From Dicaeum eximium (lineage: Eukaryota; Chordata; Aves; Passeriformes; Dicaeidae), in the NCBI GenBank assembly GCA_013396995.1, contig VWZP01010162.1, positions 62,001-126,000 on the forward strand: a stretch of DNA of 64,000 nucleotides, written 5' to 3'. The notes under the pieces are model-generated. The model saw only the letters and a program-made list of their open reading frames with translations. It was not told the origin of the DNA and did no database searches. Positions 1 through 13,500 of the stretch are shown piece by piece; position 1 is the stretch's first letter; every line of letters begins with the position of its first letter. The translations under genes were made by a program, and so were the position numbers.

Positions 1-716
1 AGTGAGTCCATGTGAAACTCATGAGGTCCAATAAGGTCAAGTGAAAAGTCCTGCACCTGGGTTGGGGCAATCTCTGGAATCAATAAAGGCCAGGGGATTA
101 CTGGACTGAATACTGCTGAGAAGGATTTGGGGGTACTGGTAGATTAAATAAAAATGGTAATAAGTCAGCAACATCTGCTTGCAGCCCAGAAAACAAACTG
201 TACTCTGGACTACATAAAAAGAAGTGTGGCTAACAGGTAGAGGGAGGTGATTTTTCTCCTCTACTCAGCTCTGATGAGATTCCACCTGAAGCACTAGTGA
301 TATAATCAGAGGGATATAATATCTTTCCTATGAGAGAAGGCTGAGAGAGTTGGGGTTGTGGAGAAGACTTCTCCTTGCAGTTTTTCAGTACTGAAAGGGT
401 GTTTAGAAGAAAGATGAGAACAGTCTTTTTAGGCCTGTAGTGAAAGGAAAAGGGATAATGGTTTTAAGCTAAATGAGAGTAGATTCAGACTACATATAAA
501 GAAGACATTTTCTATAGTGAGGGTGGTAAAACAGTTAACCTGGAAAAGGTTATCCAGAGAGGCAGTAGATGCCCCAATCCTGGTAACATTCAAGGTCAGG
601 TTGGATGGGGCTCTGAGTAATCTGATATAGTTGAGGATGTCTCTGCTCATTGCAGGAGGTTGGACTAGATGACCTTAAGGGTCCCTGCCAACCCTAAATA
701 TTCTATGATTCTATGG
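1..716 (+). mobile_element. CR1 LINE fragment, 3' part, diverged
   Basis: The stretch follows the 3' portion of an avian CR1 retrotransposon in sense orientation. It passes through typical phrases (CCTGCACCTGGGTTGGGGCA near 50, GGTTGGATGGGGCTCTGAG near 600, GGTTGGACTAGATGACCTT near 658) and ends in the octamer tail ATTCTATGATTCTATG at 700-715. It is 5'-truncated or continues outside the window. It carries many small changes and frame breaks, so it is an old, inactive copy. Confidence 0.9.
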
Positions 717-2261
717 TCTGTTACATCACAGCCATACATACCATGGAGAAACAGGCAGGAATCTGAGAGCTCAGGCAGGCTAGGCAAAATGTCAAAGAAA
801 ATATAAGATAAATGACCAAAACTTTGAAATATTGATACTCCTAGGCTATGAAGTAAAAACTCTCAACAAGGCCCAGAGATTCTATAACACTCTGATTAAG
901 AAAGGAAGTGACTTGGAACTTTGTCTTCAGCATCAAGTGCAAACAATGCCTTGGCCAGAGCTGCGTTTGCTTCCTCTGGAATTAGTTTGTACTAACTGTA
1001 CCTTGTCAAGGGAGGAACTGCCATCCCTACAGTAATGGAAAACAAGATAAACGATTGCACAAATCAGCACAGTGCTGATGTTTGAGCTGATACTATTTTA
1101 CCATGACTCAATGCACTCATCTAAAGTAAATAATAAAAGAAAGTGGAAATGGGCATGAAAAGAATGTTGCCCAGCATGTCTCTTTTGAGTTCACCAGGAA
1201 AACTACTGGATCCATGCTAGAGTTGCACCAGTTTATCATCCAAGGTCATCTGCCACTAAAAGCATTTCACATACTTCCTACAAGTAGATCCTGCTTTTAC
1301 CAAAGTCAGTGAGAGAATTCTTAATTATTTCAGTAGGGTTATTATATCGTCCATGAAATGTTAGGAGAAACAGAAGCATAATCTCAAATTTTTGTAATAT
1401 GCATTTTCACCTAATCATGGTATATGCCTTGGTATTATTTTTGATATATTTTTAATAACGGGAACATTCGAGCAAGAAAATCCTTGAGAAAATGACTGCT
1501 TTCCAGAGTACTCAAAGCTACCTACCAGCCCATCAGACCAGGCAAACTTCAAATCCTGCTCTATGTTTAGACATGACTACTGGCCAGACAAACCACCCCT
1601 GCAGGAGGTAATTAAAAATCTTGGCAGATAAGATCTAGTCTAAATCTAGACTGTATTGTGTTTGGTGGCTCTCTGCCACGACTCACTAGCCTTCTAAAAG
1701 TGGTCCTTCTCCAGTCACCATGTGCTGGGCTGTCAGTATGATCATCCAAATGGAACTGAAACAGTCTCAAGCATATTTTCTTTGTCATCAAGAAAAAGCT
1801 AGCAAATCAAATGGAGTGGAAGGTACAGTAGTTCTAACTGATGTGAAAACATACAAGGAGAAGCTGCTGTAAGACATACCCAGTCCCTTAAAAAATAAAT
1901 GGATACTTGAAAATTATTTTCTATCTTGAGTTACAGATAAAAGTTTTACATGAATGCAAATAGCACCTCATATTTGCCTTGGAGTTTTTTCCCAATACAA
2001 GATCTCCATTTTTAATATAAGTATTATTTAAGTGAAGTTTCTATTTGGTGGCAGGAAGATTGACTTCACTCCAGTTGAATGAAAATAGTAATATATGTAA
2101 TATATGGCTTCAGTTACTGCTTTGTTATATCATCTTTGATCAGAGCTGCAGCAATGTAATACACCTTTCTACAAATAATTAGTGCCTCTCTAGCCCCTAG
2201 CCCTCCTGGTCTACATTAAGTCCTTCTCATATTTTCTAGATTCCAGCCAAATTTAAAACCT

Positions 2262-2289
2262 TGGCATTTATGGTCAGGCATAAATGCCA
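2262..2289. repeat. Perfect 11-bp inverted repeat (hairpin)
   Basis: The arm TGGCATTTATG at 2262-2272 is followed by a 6-nt loop and its exact reverse complement CATAAATGCCA at 2279-2289. No family is recognised. Confidence 0.85.
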
Positions 2290-2950
2290 TTATGAGGTCT
2301 GGGAAGAAGGCACAAATTCACTAGCTTGGTCCTGATAGCTTGAAATTTAAATTGTGACTTGTAAATCTCTTCCAAAGGCCTGAGAGAGCTACCCTGGTCT
2401 TTAACAAAGGGGTTTTTTTCGTTTTTCTGACCCAGGAATCACTTTGAACATCATGTAAGAAGATTCCTAAAAAGCTGTCATGTGGTTTACACATTAGGAA
2501 ACTTCTTGGAACATACCATCAATAACTAACAAACAAACATAGGTTTTAAGTAAAGAAAACATATTTTCCTATTGGAGAAAAAAGGTGAAATAGAGAAAAA
2601 GAGAGACCAGTCTTACTGTTTAATGCACTTCAGAAATGCATTCAAATAACACCCCATGGAGACAGAAGAGAAAATCTGAAAAGTGGCAAAAAGGGTGATT
2701 GGATCACAAGCCATTTTGCATAGTGATTTTGCAGTGGTATTTATATATTAGCTAATCACTCCTACTAGGGAAAGTATATGCAAGAGCTAACAACATTTGA
2801 GGAATTTCATAATTTAAAAACCACCAAGAGCAGGAAACAATTTGATCATGATACTGTCCATTATGCTGTGCATAGAGAATGCAGATATGCCATGTCTGGT
2901 GTCTATCTACAAATTTACCAGGTCAGCATAAGGACCAGAAATGGACACAG

Positions 2951-2955
<5 letters not shown>

Positions 2956-3027
<72 letters not shown>
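2956..3027 (+). repeat. Long A-tract
   Basis: 42 consecutive A, one G at 2998, then 29 A, followed by a purine-rich GGAGAAAAAAAAGAG segment. There is no recognisable retrocopy upstream and no clear target-site duplication, so this is best called a simple repeat. Its length is likely variable and prone to sequencing error. Confidence 0.95.
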
Positions 3028-3029
<2 letters not shown>

Positions 3030-6000
3030 AGAAAAAAAAGAGAATGGAATCAACTCTTTAATAGTCTGGAAGTACTTAACAGAAGATAAAGAGGTAAGAA
3101 AGATGGGAAGTTCCACCAATTGTGCTTTTTTCAGTTTACTTCACTGGACATTTTCATCTTATTATCAAAGCATAACAAAACATGACAAAATTCAATTGCC
3201 TACAACCTTTAGGATAGCAAAACCTATCGCTGCAAACCTGTTTTGCAAATCTGGAAATTTATGGCACTGGCTGGGAAAACCCCAGTACCCCAATCTTGGC
3301 AATTTACTATATTGCAATTCAATTTAAAATAATTGTCTATCTAGCATGTTCCTGGCCACCCACAGAAATTGCCTATTGTGTCAGCTGTTTAGGGAGCCAG
3401 AAAGAAAAGCCCCTCAGATTATGGATATTACAAGTTAGATGGTTTATTTGCTCATTTACAAGAAATGAACAGAAATGCCTCAGAGCATAAAGAAATGAAG
3501 AGATATATTCTTACTGCTATAAAAGCTTACTGAACATGAACTGAGAGCTGTCCACACTGTACTGAAAACCACATGCTGTAATGGCAAGAAAGCAATGAGT
3601 TCTTATAGAGTAATTCTTAATAGCAGACTAGATCCATAAGCTCTGTTCCTCATGAAGAAATACCTTTTTATTTGGCATGCTCAAAAATCAGTCTATTTGC
3701 TAGGAACATCTTTCACATTATTCTCAAATTTAAAAGCAAATCTGACTCTAGGAGTGATGTGATTTCTAATTTCTTTGTTTAGCTACCTATGAGTGTGTTG
3801 GAATGGAGATAACTAGAAACAGTTTCTAGAAGAAATGACGTTTTCATGTATTTCTGAAGGAAGAAGTTGATACTGTATTTTTACTCTATATAGAAGAAAT
3901 TTCATCTTGCTGATGGACTCTCTCATACTTTAATTACCTTAAAATAGGGTTAGTTTTGAAGACCATGCTGATGGGGGAAAAGCATAATCTAAACTGAAGT
4001 TTTGAAGAGCATCAGGGAGACATCTACAAGCAATGGAGGCTTGCAGCAAGAAACTGAAACTATAATATTGCCCAGTAAAAAGAAAGGGGTTTACACTTCC
4101 ATTGTTGGAAATGTGTTTAATGCTTTAAGTGTCACCTTAAGATAGGTACAAAATGCAGTAATAGAAACTGTATGTAAAAAAATACATTCATTTCCAATGT
4201 GAAGTGGACAATTATAGTCAAGCCTGGGACAGGCCTTCCCAGCAACACCACAAGAGGACAAAATGATTACACACCATTACACAGCTATGAACAGAGTGAA
4301 CTGATGATTCCAGAGCGTATAATCACAATATTTAATAAACAAACATAAGTATTTGAATAGAAGATTGTTAAATCAGTGAAGAAGTAAATGTATAGGAAAA
4401 GGCATTAAAGACACTCAAGCCCCACAAGTCACACAAAAAAATGCTGCACCAAAATCTATTAGAAGTATTTCCTTTTAAAAAAAATAATTTATTATTCAGT
4501 TATAGAAATCTTATTATGATTTGGGAAACTGCAATATGCTGTCTCTACCAAAACAGTCACAGCCTTAATTAGATACAAAATCTACTGTAAAAAAACTGAT
4601 TCAAGTACAAGGGAGATATTATTATCAATAAAAAGAAGAAAAGTTTGTTAACATATAAACATCCCTATTTTTGTCCAGGCACTTTTTATGATTTGGATAG
4701 GAGTTTAAAGATTTAAAGCATTTCAGTAAGTAAAATTTAAGTAAAATTCAGAACTTTAGGAATCTTCATTAGATATAAAATCCCTACTTGTGTTAGTTTC
4801 TATGCAACACTTCTTCTTGGTCACACATCAATCACTGTAACATAGGAAAATATATGTGGAAAAATACTGAGATTTTAAAGAAAATACGTTTGACTTTCAG
4901 TTTGACTTTCTGTCAAAAAAGTGCTACAAAATGTCAATGTGTACCAGTCTTGTTTCATACAAAACTGATGTTAAGATCACATTCCTGCACTTTAGAGCCC
5001 TCAGATTGGTGGAAGGAGTAGTGATATGACCTCAGACAGACAAATAAGATGATCTGAATATAGTGACAGATGTTATACCATTTAGATATTTCCAGTCCAG
5101 GCATAAATTTCCCCTGAAATGAAAACGGTTCCACAGTCTTAGCCATGCATCCTTGTAACGCATTGTGACAACAGTAGTGGTCCTGGGGACACATGACTAA
5201 CCGGAGCAGGGTGTTTTCAGGATCTATCAATGAAAATTCTTTTTCCCTCATAAATTTTAAGGCAACTCCATCCTTTACAAGCACTAATACCAAAACAGGG
5301 AAAACCCAAGAACTTAGAACCTGTGGCAAGCTTGGGATCAAATAATTTAAAGTAATTGTGATAGAACCACATCTTTGCTGCCACTTTGGTTGGATCTCTA
5401 GAACTCCTTTCTTCTTGAAAAACCTCTTCTCCAAGAGTTTCTTTCTTTTTCTATATAATCCTGGTGCTCCTGGAGCCTTACAACAGAGGAACAAGAGCTG
5501 ACTACTGAGTACCTGGTAGGTGCTACCTGTCTCTTATTTCCTGGTTCACATGAACCCTTTTCCCTGTTTCTTTCAGCCTCCTTGCTAGAAGAAAGAAAAA
5601 CTGCAGCCTGTCTGTTTGCCCAGCTGCTGTTAGTCCCAGCTCATTAGCTGATGACGTGTCCCCACAGTGACTTTGTATTTGCTGGACTAGCATTACACAG
5701 CACAGTTCACAGAACAGCTACAGTGCTCTTTCACATTTCCCAAATAGGACACTAAATCCCACATGTTCTTTAAACTGGGGTTCTGACAAAGCACAGGCAC
5801 CCACATTTATCAACACAGCTGACTTCAGAAATTCCTGAGCTGCAGCACGCTGGAGGCTGGGAAGGTGAAGCAGGGAAGGATTACCATGTACTCGCCTCAC
5901 TCTTCAATTCTTGCCTGGTCCATTGGGTTGGATATTTGATATGCCCTCTTGCAGCACTTCTTGTGTTCTCTAGCTGAATAGCACCCCATCAAATCTGCTA

Positions 6001-6749
6001 ACTCCAGGAACCTGAAGGAACCATCAGCATCAATGCCTACACGTGCACATTTTGTCTGTTGAGACTTAATCTAGACCACAGAACACATTAAAAATGCTGA
6101 CTACATGACAATGAAGTGATTTTAAAGAAGCTATAGTACCCATCTTTTTGTTATTAAGAGGATGGTGCTTCTCAACCCGTAGCCAGGTCAGCCTGAAGAA
6201 GAGCTAGCAAAAGCAAATCGACCTTCAGAGCATGCTTAAATTCATGATGCAGGACTCTTCTTCACTGGTAATTTTGAAAGAAAAAGCTGAGGGAAACTGT
6301 ATCGACACAGTCTGAAAGGAATAAAGGAGCCTTTGGCCATGCGGATAGGGCCCTGAGAAGCAGATGCACCGTGTCTGAGCCTGGGTCCGTGCCCTGCCGA
6401 GGCAGACGAATGGCTCAACCACAAGATCCGCACTGAGAGAGGAGAAATCTTCACTGTTTCTGTTGATGCAGTGCCACCACGTACCAAATACTGCAAAATT
6501 AACAGAGAAAGACTGCCTTGTCTGGGGCAGGGGCCTGAACTGAGCGAGCCCTAGGTCTGGGCTCTGTTCTCTGACTTGTGGGCTTTGTCAGGGACTGCTT
6601 AATCCGAAATTTACAGTATATGCATGCAGCCTGCTGTCACACACACCTGATGGCTCCTTCTGTGCTGCCCCCAGCCAGAGCGACAGGTCTCCACCACGGG
6701 CTTCTACAGATCAACTAAATTCATCTCGCTCATATTCCAGTACTTCGGT

Positions 6750-7520
6750 TAACGAGCCACCCGGGCCGCGGGGCGCGTGCCTTCGTGCCGGGCGGGACTG
6801 ACCGCGGGCTGTGCGCTGCAGGCTCTGGGACAGCAGGTGAAGGGGGCGACAGAAAGGAGAGGAAAGGGAGAGCAAAAGGAACGGGAGAGAGCCGCACCCG
6901 GTCCCCGTTCTGAAGCACCCGGAGGAGGCGCAGGGGGAGCGGGCGCGGNGCGGTGCGACATGTCCCACCAGACCGGCATCCAAGGTACCCGCGGGGCTCC
7001 CCCGCACCTCCGCTCCGCGGTGCCCATTGCCCCTCATGACAACCGCCCCGTCCCCGCTGTGGCCCTGCTGGCCGGGCGGGCGCAGCGCCTTTCTCTGCGG
7101 GTCGGGGCGCGGCGCGGGGGCAGACGGCCGCGGCGGGCGCTTAGCGGGCCGTTCCCGGCGGGATTTTTCCCACTGCTGCGCTCTTTGTTTGCTGCCGGAG
7201 GAGCCCGTCCTTTGCGCCGCGGGCTGGCGAGGGGCGAGCGAGCGGGGGAACTGCTGCTGGTTTCGTCCCCGGCGGCCACGGCTCCTCGGGGTCGAACCCA
7301 TAGCGTTGTTCCCAGTCAGGCGAAGCCTGCAGGGTTTATCGGCCCAGCGAGCCGCGTCTGTCCGCCCCGGAGAGGCAGTGAGCCGGTCCGGGGAAGTGTT
7401 CGCTGCAGAGCCCCTTGAATGGCGGGCTCGGCCCGTCTGGGCTCAGGTAACTCCCCCAGTGCAGGTTTTCCTGCGGCCCCGGAGTGAGCGTCCTGCCGGA
7501 GGCTGTCGCCTGCTCGGGGT
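6750..7520 (+). promoter_or_regulatory. TWF1: TWF1 CpG-island promoter and first exon region
   Basis: Sharp rise in G+C and CpG compared with both flanks, spanning the TWF1 start codon at 6960 and the first part of intron 1. No TATA box is evident, as expected of a housekeeping CpG-island promoter. There is one ambiguous base at 6949, 11 nt before the ATG. The exact transcription start cannot be set from sequence. Confidence 0.8.
6960..6984 (+). CDS. TWF1: TWF1 coding exon 1
   Basis: Encodes MSHQTGIQ plus the first base of codon 9; donor CAAG|GTACCC. Confidence 0.95.
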
Positions 7521-10500
7521 CGCCGTAGCGAGTTTGGGATGGGTTGGACAGCACGGGAAATGCCGGGGGTCGCTGTCGGATCCCTTGTAGAGACAGCACT
7601 GGGGAGAAGCAAGCGGGAGCCCTGGCGTAGGACAGTCCATTGTAAAGCACGTCGCTGGAGGCCACAAAGGGGGAAAGTATGTAGGAATCTTTTTTCCCCG
7701 TGTTTCCAGGCCTTGGAGGGTGCGAGGAGCAATTAGGAGATTGCGTATTGTTTCGCAGTGTTAGCGCGTTCCCCTGAATCACAGAATTGCTAAACAGGGA
7801 TTATATAGCAGGATTAAGGAGGGCTCGGGTTTTACTGTCAGGATTTCTGCAATCTGCGAGTTCTGTGACTAGTACCATGTACTTTGCCTGCACTCCGATA
7901 TTTATTGTTGAAGGTGACTTTTGTCCCAGCCACGGCAGCCCTTAGCTGCTCTTCTGTGCCCTTTTTTGTCCATTGGCTGCGCCTGGTTTGCGCCCTTTTC
8001 CCTCTCTTCTTTTCCTTCCTTTGCATGCCAATCTTCGGTCTTTTTTGCAGCTATTTGTTTTAAGTCCTTCAACTATTCTCAGGCTGGAGGTGCACCTGGA
8101 ATGGCTTTTTTTTTTTTTTCCAGTCTGGGGCAATCTGTTAGTAACTCATAATCCCTTGTTCTCCTGGCAGTGCTGGCAGGGAGGAACAGAAGAATACTCT
8201 GCTTATTGTAAGCAAAAGAGTGGCTAATCCTCTTCTGCAGCTCTGCTTCATGTCTGAGAATGATTTGTCCTCTGAGAAGAGCTGGAGAGAACTCGGCAGC
8301 TTTCCTTCGGGAACCTGCCTCAGCAGGCACTAATCAGGAGTCCTGTTTGCAGCAAAGCATCAGCCTCTGCCATTTGGAAGGGGAACAGCTCTACTTGTGC
8401 CATTGCTGGCTTTAGCCACAAACAGGCTACTGTCACTCATAAACAATTACAAGATTTGGCAGCATGGGCGGCTTTTTTCTGGAAACAGAAATGAAGTCAT
8501 GGGCACAGTGATATGTACCAGGCAGTTGCTAAAAGAACTGGGCTTTTTAAGCAGGCCAGTGCAGATAAATACTGTAGGAAATCATAGAATGCAGTAACTG
8601 GGGGGAAATACAATTGAATGGGTCTACAGTCTGCTAAATAATTACAAAATAATATTCCCTGCAAAATATTTGTGAAATAAGCCCAGATTTTGATTCTGTG
8701 GCCCTCTGCTATGCAGAAAGTTTAAACAGAAAATAATATCACTGTTGTGAATTTAAAAACCTTCATGATGAAAAAAAGCCATAGATCACTTGATAGTGAG
8801 CTGGTTTCACAAGTGTCTCAGTATTTTTTTTCGGAAAACTGTCACAGTTCTGGAATTGGTGTAGAGGCTGCTGTATTCTGTTCTTGTTTTGGTGTGTAGT
8901 ATTGAAATGAGAGAATAAGGAACAAAACGGATAATGTACAAGAAGAGGACAAAGAACGTTCTGGGAAAACAAAAAGTCTGGAAAGTTCTGTGGAAACAAA
9001 AAGTCTAGGCACAATATTTGTTTGCTCAATGGAATGGTGAAGACCAGCAGAGATGATTAGAAAAGCTGGCAGCAAATGACTGTGGGGGTCTGCACTGGTT
9101 AGTGGGAAGATGACAGCTGGAATGAAACTGGGATTGAACTGGTAACCCACTGCAGTTGTTTGTTTAACATGTTCTTTTAACATGCCATTTTGGACTCTCA
9201 GATGGGCCTGGCACCACCTGGACAAACATAAATGTAAAATGTTTTGAGTATGGGCAGTAATGTTGCTGGATACCATCTGTTCACTCGGCCTCAACCTGAC
9301 TATAAATAATCAATTTTATTTGTTTCCTGGTTTGATGTTGGTTTTGCTGGTGCTATGCTCTATCCTATGGGATTACTTAAAGGACCGGCTTGCAATAAGT
9401 GTTTCTCAGTAAATCATTACAACCCTCTGTCTCTGGTAAAATTAAACTGGTTTGCACTTGGATTATTTAGCAGAGCAGTTGAGATAAGAATGGTCTTCAT
9501 ACGAGTCAAGAACAATTCTTCAGTGTGCTTAGGGAAGTGAATCTCATGTTGGTGGTATAGTGTCAGTGTGATTTATGAACATGTAAAAATATTTTAGTTA
9601 TTTTGTAAATTCACCATAAAGCTATCCTGTTACAGCAGGTTGGGGCTTCAGCAATGTCGCCAACCACAGAAGGAGATCAGCAGTGTGAAAGATGAGCAAT
9701 GAATGGCAGCTTTCAATGGTACTCTGCAGAGAGGTGTTCTCAGGAAAGACCATCACTTTAGCCAGACAAGCTCTAATATTTTCCTGGCAGGCGCAAAGTT
9801 TCTGTCTGAAAGTTTGTACTAAGCCTGCAGACTTTGTGAAGCTGTTGTAATTTGAGATGTGTCATATTTTTATTGTGTTGCTGTGTTAACTCTGCAACAT
9901 GAGATTGATGATATGATGTCACCTTTAATTTTCACAATGTTGAAAATCATTTGGTATGCTAGAAAGCAGGGCTGTTTTGTAATGTTGCCTTTCATCTTTG
10001 TGTGCTATGCTGATGGTTGGAACAGTGTGCAGCATAGCAGCAGCAGCACTCCTGGGTTCATTTTGCTGTCCAACTTTGTAGCAAAGGACCAGTTGTACAT
10101 TTTTCCAATGTTGTTCTTACCCTCATGAATATTCTTTGTCCTAGGGAAGTGAAATGTGTTAATTTGATTGCTTTTATTTTCTCTCTTTTTCAGCTAGTGG
10201 AAGTGTTAAAGACATCTTTGTTGGAGCTAGAAATGGACAATACAGGCTTTTAAAAATAGTCATTGACAATGGTTAGTCAAATTTTATTCTTTTTTTCTGG
10301 CTCTTTTAGATATTTTCCTAGTTGTTTTAATGACTTACATGTACAAGTGTTTAGAAAACAGAATTCTGTCAAACTTAATGTCACTAAGGTTTTTCATATA
10401 CAGAAGGTAAAGTTTAAATTTTGGTGATACTAAACTTTTCTACTATGATACTATAGTATTTTTGCATTTGAATTTTTCTCTCAAATGTAATTTCGTATTT

Positions 10501-13500
10501 TACCAAGTATTGCTGTGTATTTCCTACGGATAGTATGAATAAGCTTATTCTTATCTCTTACTAAAGAAAGAATAGAGGAAATTAAAACTTCCACGCCTGT
10601 GTAGCATTTGGACACTGGTTACTTTCACTAGACAGAGAGCTAGTCTTATGCAAGAACCAGTCACCTTGGATGTAGATTTATATCTATATGTATGTAAATT
10701 TTGTACTGATATATCCTGGTTAAAAGGGCAGATAAAAATGCTGCATGTAGAAAGTCCTGGTAAAGCAGATGTTTAAGTAGTAATTTGGCTACATAGAAAA
10801 TATCTTTGTAAATCTGTAACTTTATTAAATTTTCAAAGGTAAAACTGGTTCTTAAATCTCAACATATGTGTATAAATAGAAAATTACATAATTTTGTTTA
10901 GAACTTGAGTTTTATTTTGAACTTCTTGGCAAGGGATATAGGCTGCAAACATTGAAAGATAAAATATATAATTACTCTTAGTTTCTTTAATAGCAATGTT
11001 GGTTGGTTGTACAAGATATTTCCTGGTTCAGTCCATCTTTTCAAGTACATCAGTTGTCCACTTTGAAGGCACTTGTTTTAGGCTTCATTCATTTACAATA
11101 CACTAAAAATCTATTAGCTGTAGAAAGTTACATGTACATATGTACACTGACACACACATTCATTGGTAGGTAAATAACCTACTGTTACCTTCCTTCTGTT
11201 TGCTTTTCTTAGGAAGTCTTCAGATATTTAAACATAGCTTTCTTTAAGACAGTGGGGATTGTAAGATTACAGGCAAGACTTTGTGATAGTCTCAGTAGAA
11301 CAAGGTAAACGCTGACAAGCCATTGTTTTGGGGTTTTTCTCCCATTAAGCAAGGCAAAACAATATGCTTTTGTGTATATACCACTTTATTATATGAAGTG
11401 AAGCATAGAAATAAGATACGAATTGAATACTTTTCCTATTTTTTCATATCCTATTTTTAAATTTTTGTATGTGTACGTGTGTATACACATATATATATAT
11501 AGATATAAACATATAGGTACAGGTATATGCATTTCATCTCTATAAGAAACAGAATCCAGTCTTTGATAGTATTTTCTGCAGTTCAAAAAGAAACCTGTAA
11601 AACTCCCAGTACACTGGAAGAAGGGCAGTTGCCTCATCTGTCTTCAGGAGCTTTAAGTAACAGATAATAGCCAACAGATAATATTCAAATTGTGTTTTGC
11701 TAATCTGAGTTAATAAGAGAAGAGATTTGCTGCTGGGTATGAAGTTCCTCTGGCTGTATCTTAAATCCAAGTGGGTATAAATCCACTTAGAGTTCAGAAT
11801 TGGCAAGTACATTCTGAATACCCTTGGTTTAGGTGTACAACTTCAGGTAGTTCAGGTGCTTTGCCTCTAATTCAAGGAAGGGTCAAGCACCCTTGCCCTG
11901 AGCTGTTCGTGTTCTGTGAGTTACTGTGGTGGAATGCTTTGCTTGAAGTTTTGCTGTAGAGGCATTTGTGTGCTGTTGTACTTTTGTATGGAGTTTTATA
12001 AGCTAAGCCCTAGACTCTCAAAAGGTGATCTGTATACTAGCTACTATTGTGGTCTTCAAACTGTTGCAGGACCCCCAGTTTAAACAAGGTATTTCTGTTC
12101 CACTTGTGCAGGTTAGTATTTCTTGGGAAGCTGATAAATGTTTTGTAAGACAGTATATTAATACTTCCCTTTGGAAACAGATGTGATGTATAAAGAAGAG
12201 AAAAATCTTGTTGCTACATCTGTTCACATATTAAATACCATTGAAGTATTCTATACAGACTTAAACCAATTATACATAATTAACAACTTCAGTCATTCAA
12301 AGAGACCATAGCTATGAAGCTATATTAGAAAGAGGTTTATCTACTTACGTGGTCAAGTTAGTGATTAGTGCAAGCATATTAATTCCAAACTCTTTTCACT
12401 GTATAACTGGGTTATTGATTCCTTTCAATGAGTACAAACACCAATATGTTATACCAAGAGCACCATTAAGTATAATTTTAAAATTTGAAGGTTTACTCTT
12501 ATCTTATTTTATACCTAGGTATTCCAAATTAAAAAATAAACTAACTGTTAGAACACAGTTCTTATTTCCCTTCCGTGTATGTTAGGCTAAAAAAAACTAA
12601 CATCAATAGTATCACTTCAGATCAAAGAACTTGATGACAACCAGCACGTTACTTTTCAACTATTAGTATTTTGGTTAAAATAAGTTAGGGTTTGGACATA
12701 CACAGCTTTTGTAGGAATTCACCCGCTTTTACTTACTCACTTACTGTTCTTGTCTTCCATTCTTCTGGGCATAATTATGAACAATTAAATGTCCAATTAA
12801 ATTGTATTGTAATTACTAATTTTGACACGGTATTAACTGTATTATTGCTAACCTGTAGCTTTGGTTATTGGTTTTAGAACAGCTTGTTGTGGGATCCTCT
12901 AGACGGCCAGTAGGATCGTGGGAAAAGGATTATGATTCCTTTGTCCTTCCCCTTCTTGAAGACAAGCAACCATGTTATATATTATACAGATTAGATTCAC
13001 AGAATGCTCAAGGATATGAATGGGTCTTCATTGCATGGTCACCAGATCACTCTCCTGTAAGTAACAGTCATCAGAGGCTTCATGTTAATGATTTTTTCAA
13101 CAGTACCATTTGATCTGAATCCGAAATACGAAGGAAAAGGATTTGAGAAATGAAGCATTCCCCAACCTCCCCTTACATTCCCAGAAGAAAACTAGGAAAA
13201 TGTTTCTTTAAGATGATTAAAGAGTGAATCAGTAGGTCTAGGTGGAGTACAGCTGATCCAATGTATTTTTAGCCTGACTGGCAGACACAATACAGTTTTT
13301 TTGCCCTGTTTGTCTGTCTTACTGTCAGTACTTCAGAAAATCTGTGGAAGGATATAGGACAGAAATCTTAATGGGTGCTCATATAGAGAAGGATTATAGT
13401 ATCAGCTCAAGCTGTTTATTCTGTTTGGCTTGCTGGCTGCCCAGCTGGCACTTGTGGGTATGTGGTGTGCCACAGAATACACTGCTTCTTAGTGGTTTGA

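Larger units (their letters stand above)
717..6740. other. Intergenic region upstream of TWF1, no gene recognised
   Basis: AT-rich sequence with short random open frames, one long A-tract (2956-3027), one perfect hairpin (2262-2289) and one longer open frame on the minus strand (4955-5494) that lacks an ATG at its start. In human the next gene on this side is TMEM117, but I recognise none of its exons here. Low-copy diverged repeats cannot be excluded by eye. Confidence 0.6.

Noticed and set aside
2941..3327. 128-codon frame starting with poly-Lys
   Set aside because: Created by the A-tract; no recognisable protein after it.
1..6740. TMEM117 exons expected by synteny upstream of TWF1
   Set aside because: No translated segment resembles it; the gene probably lies outside the window.
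6711..7418. Several overlapping open frames of 80-213 codons on both strands around the TWF1 start
   Set aside because: They follow from the rarity of stop codons in CpG-rich DNA, span an ambiguous base and cross the TWF1 exon 1/intron 1 border.
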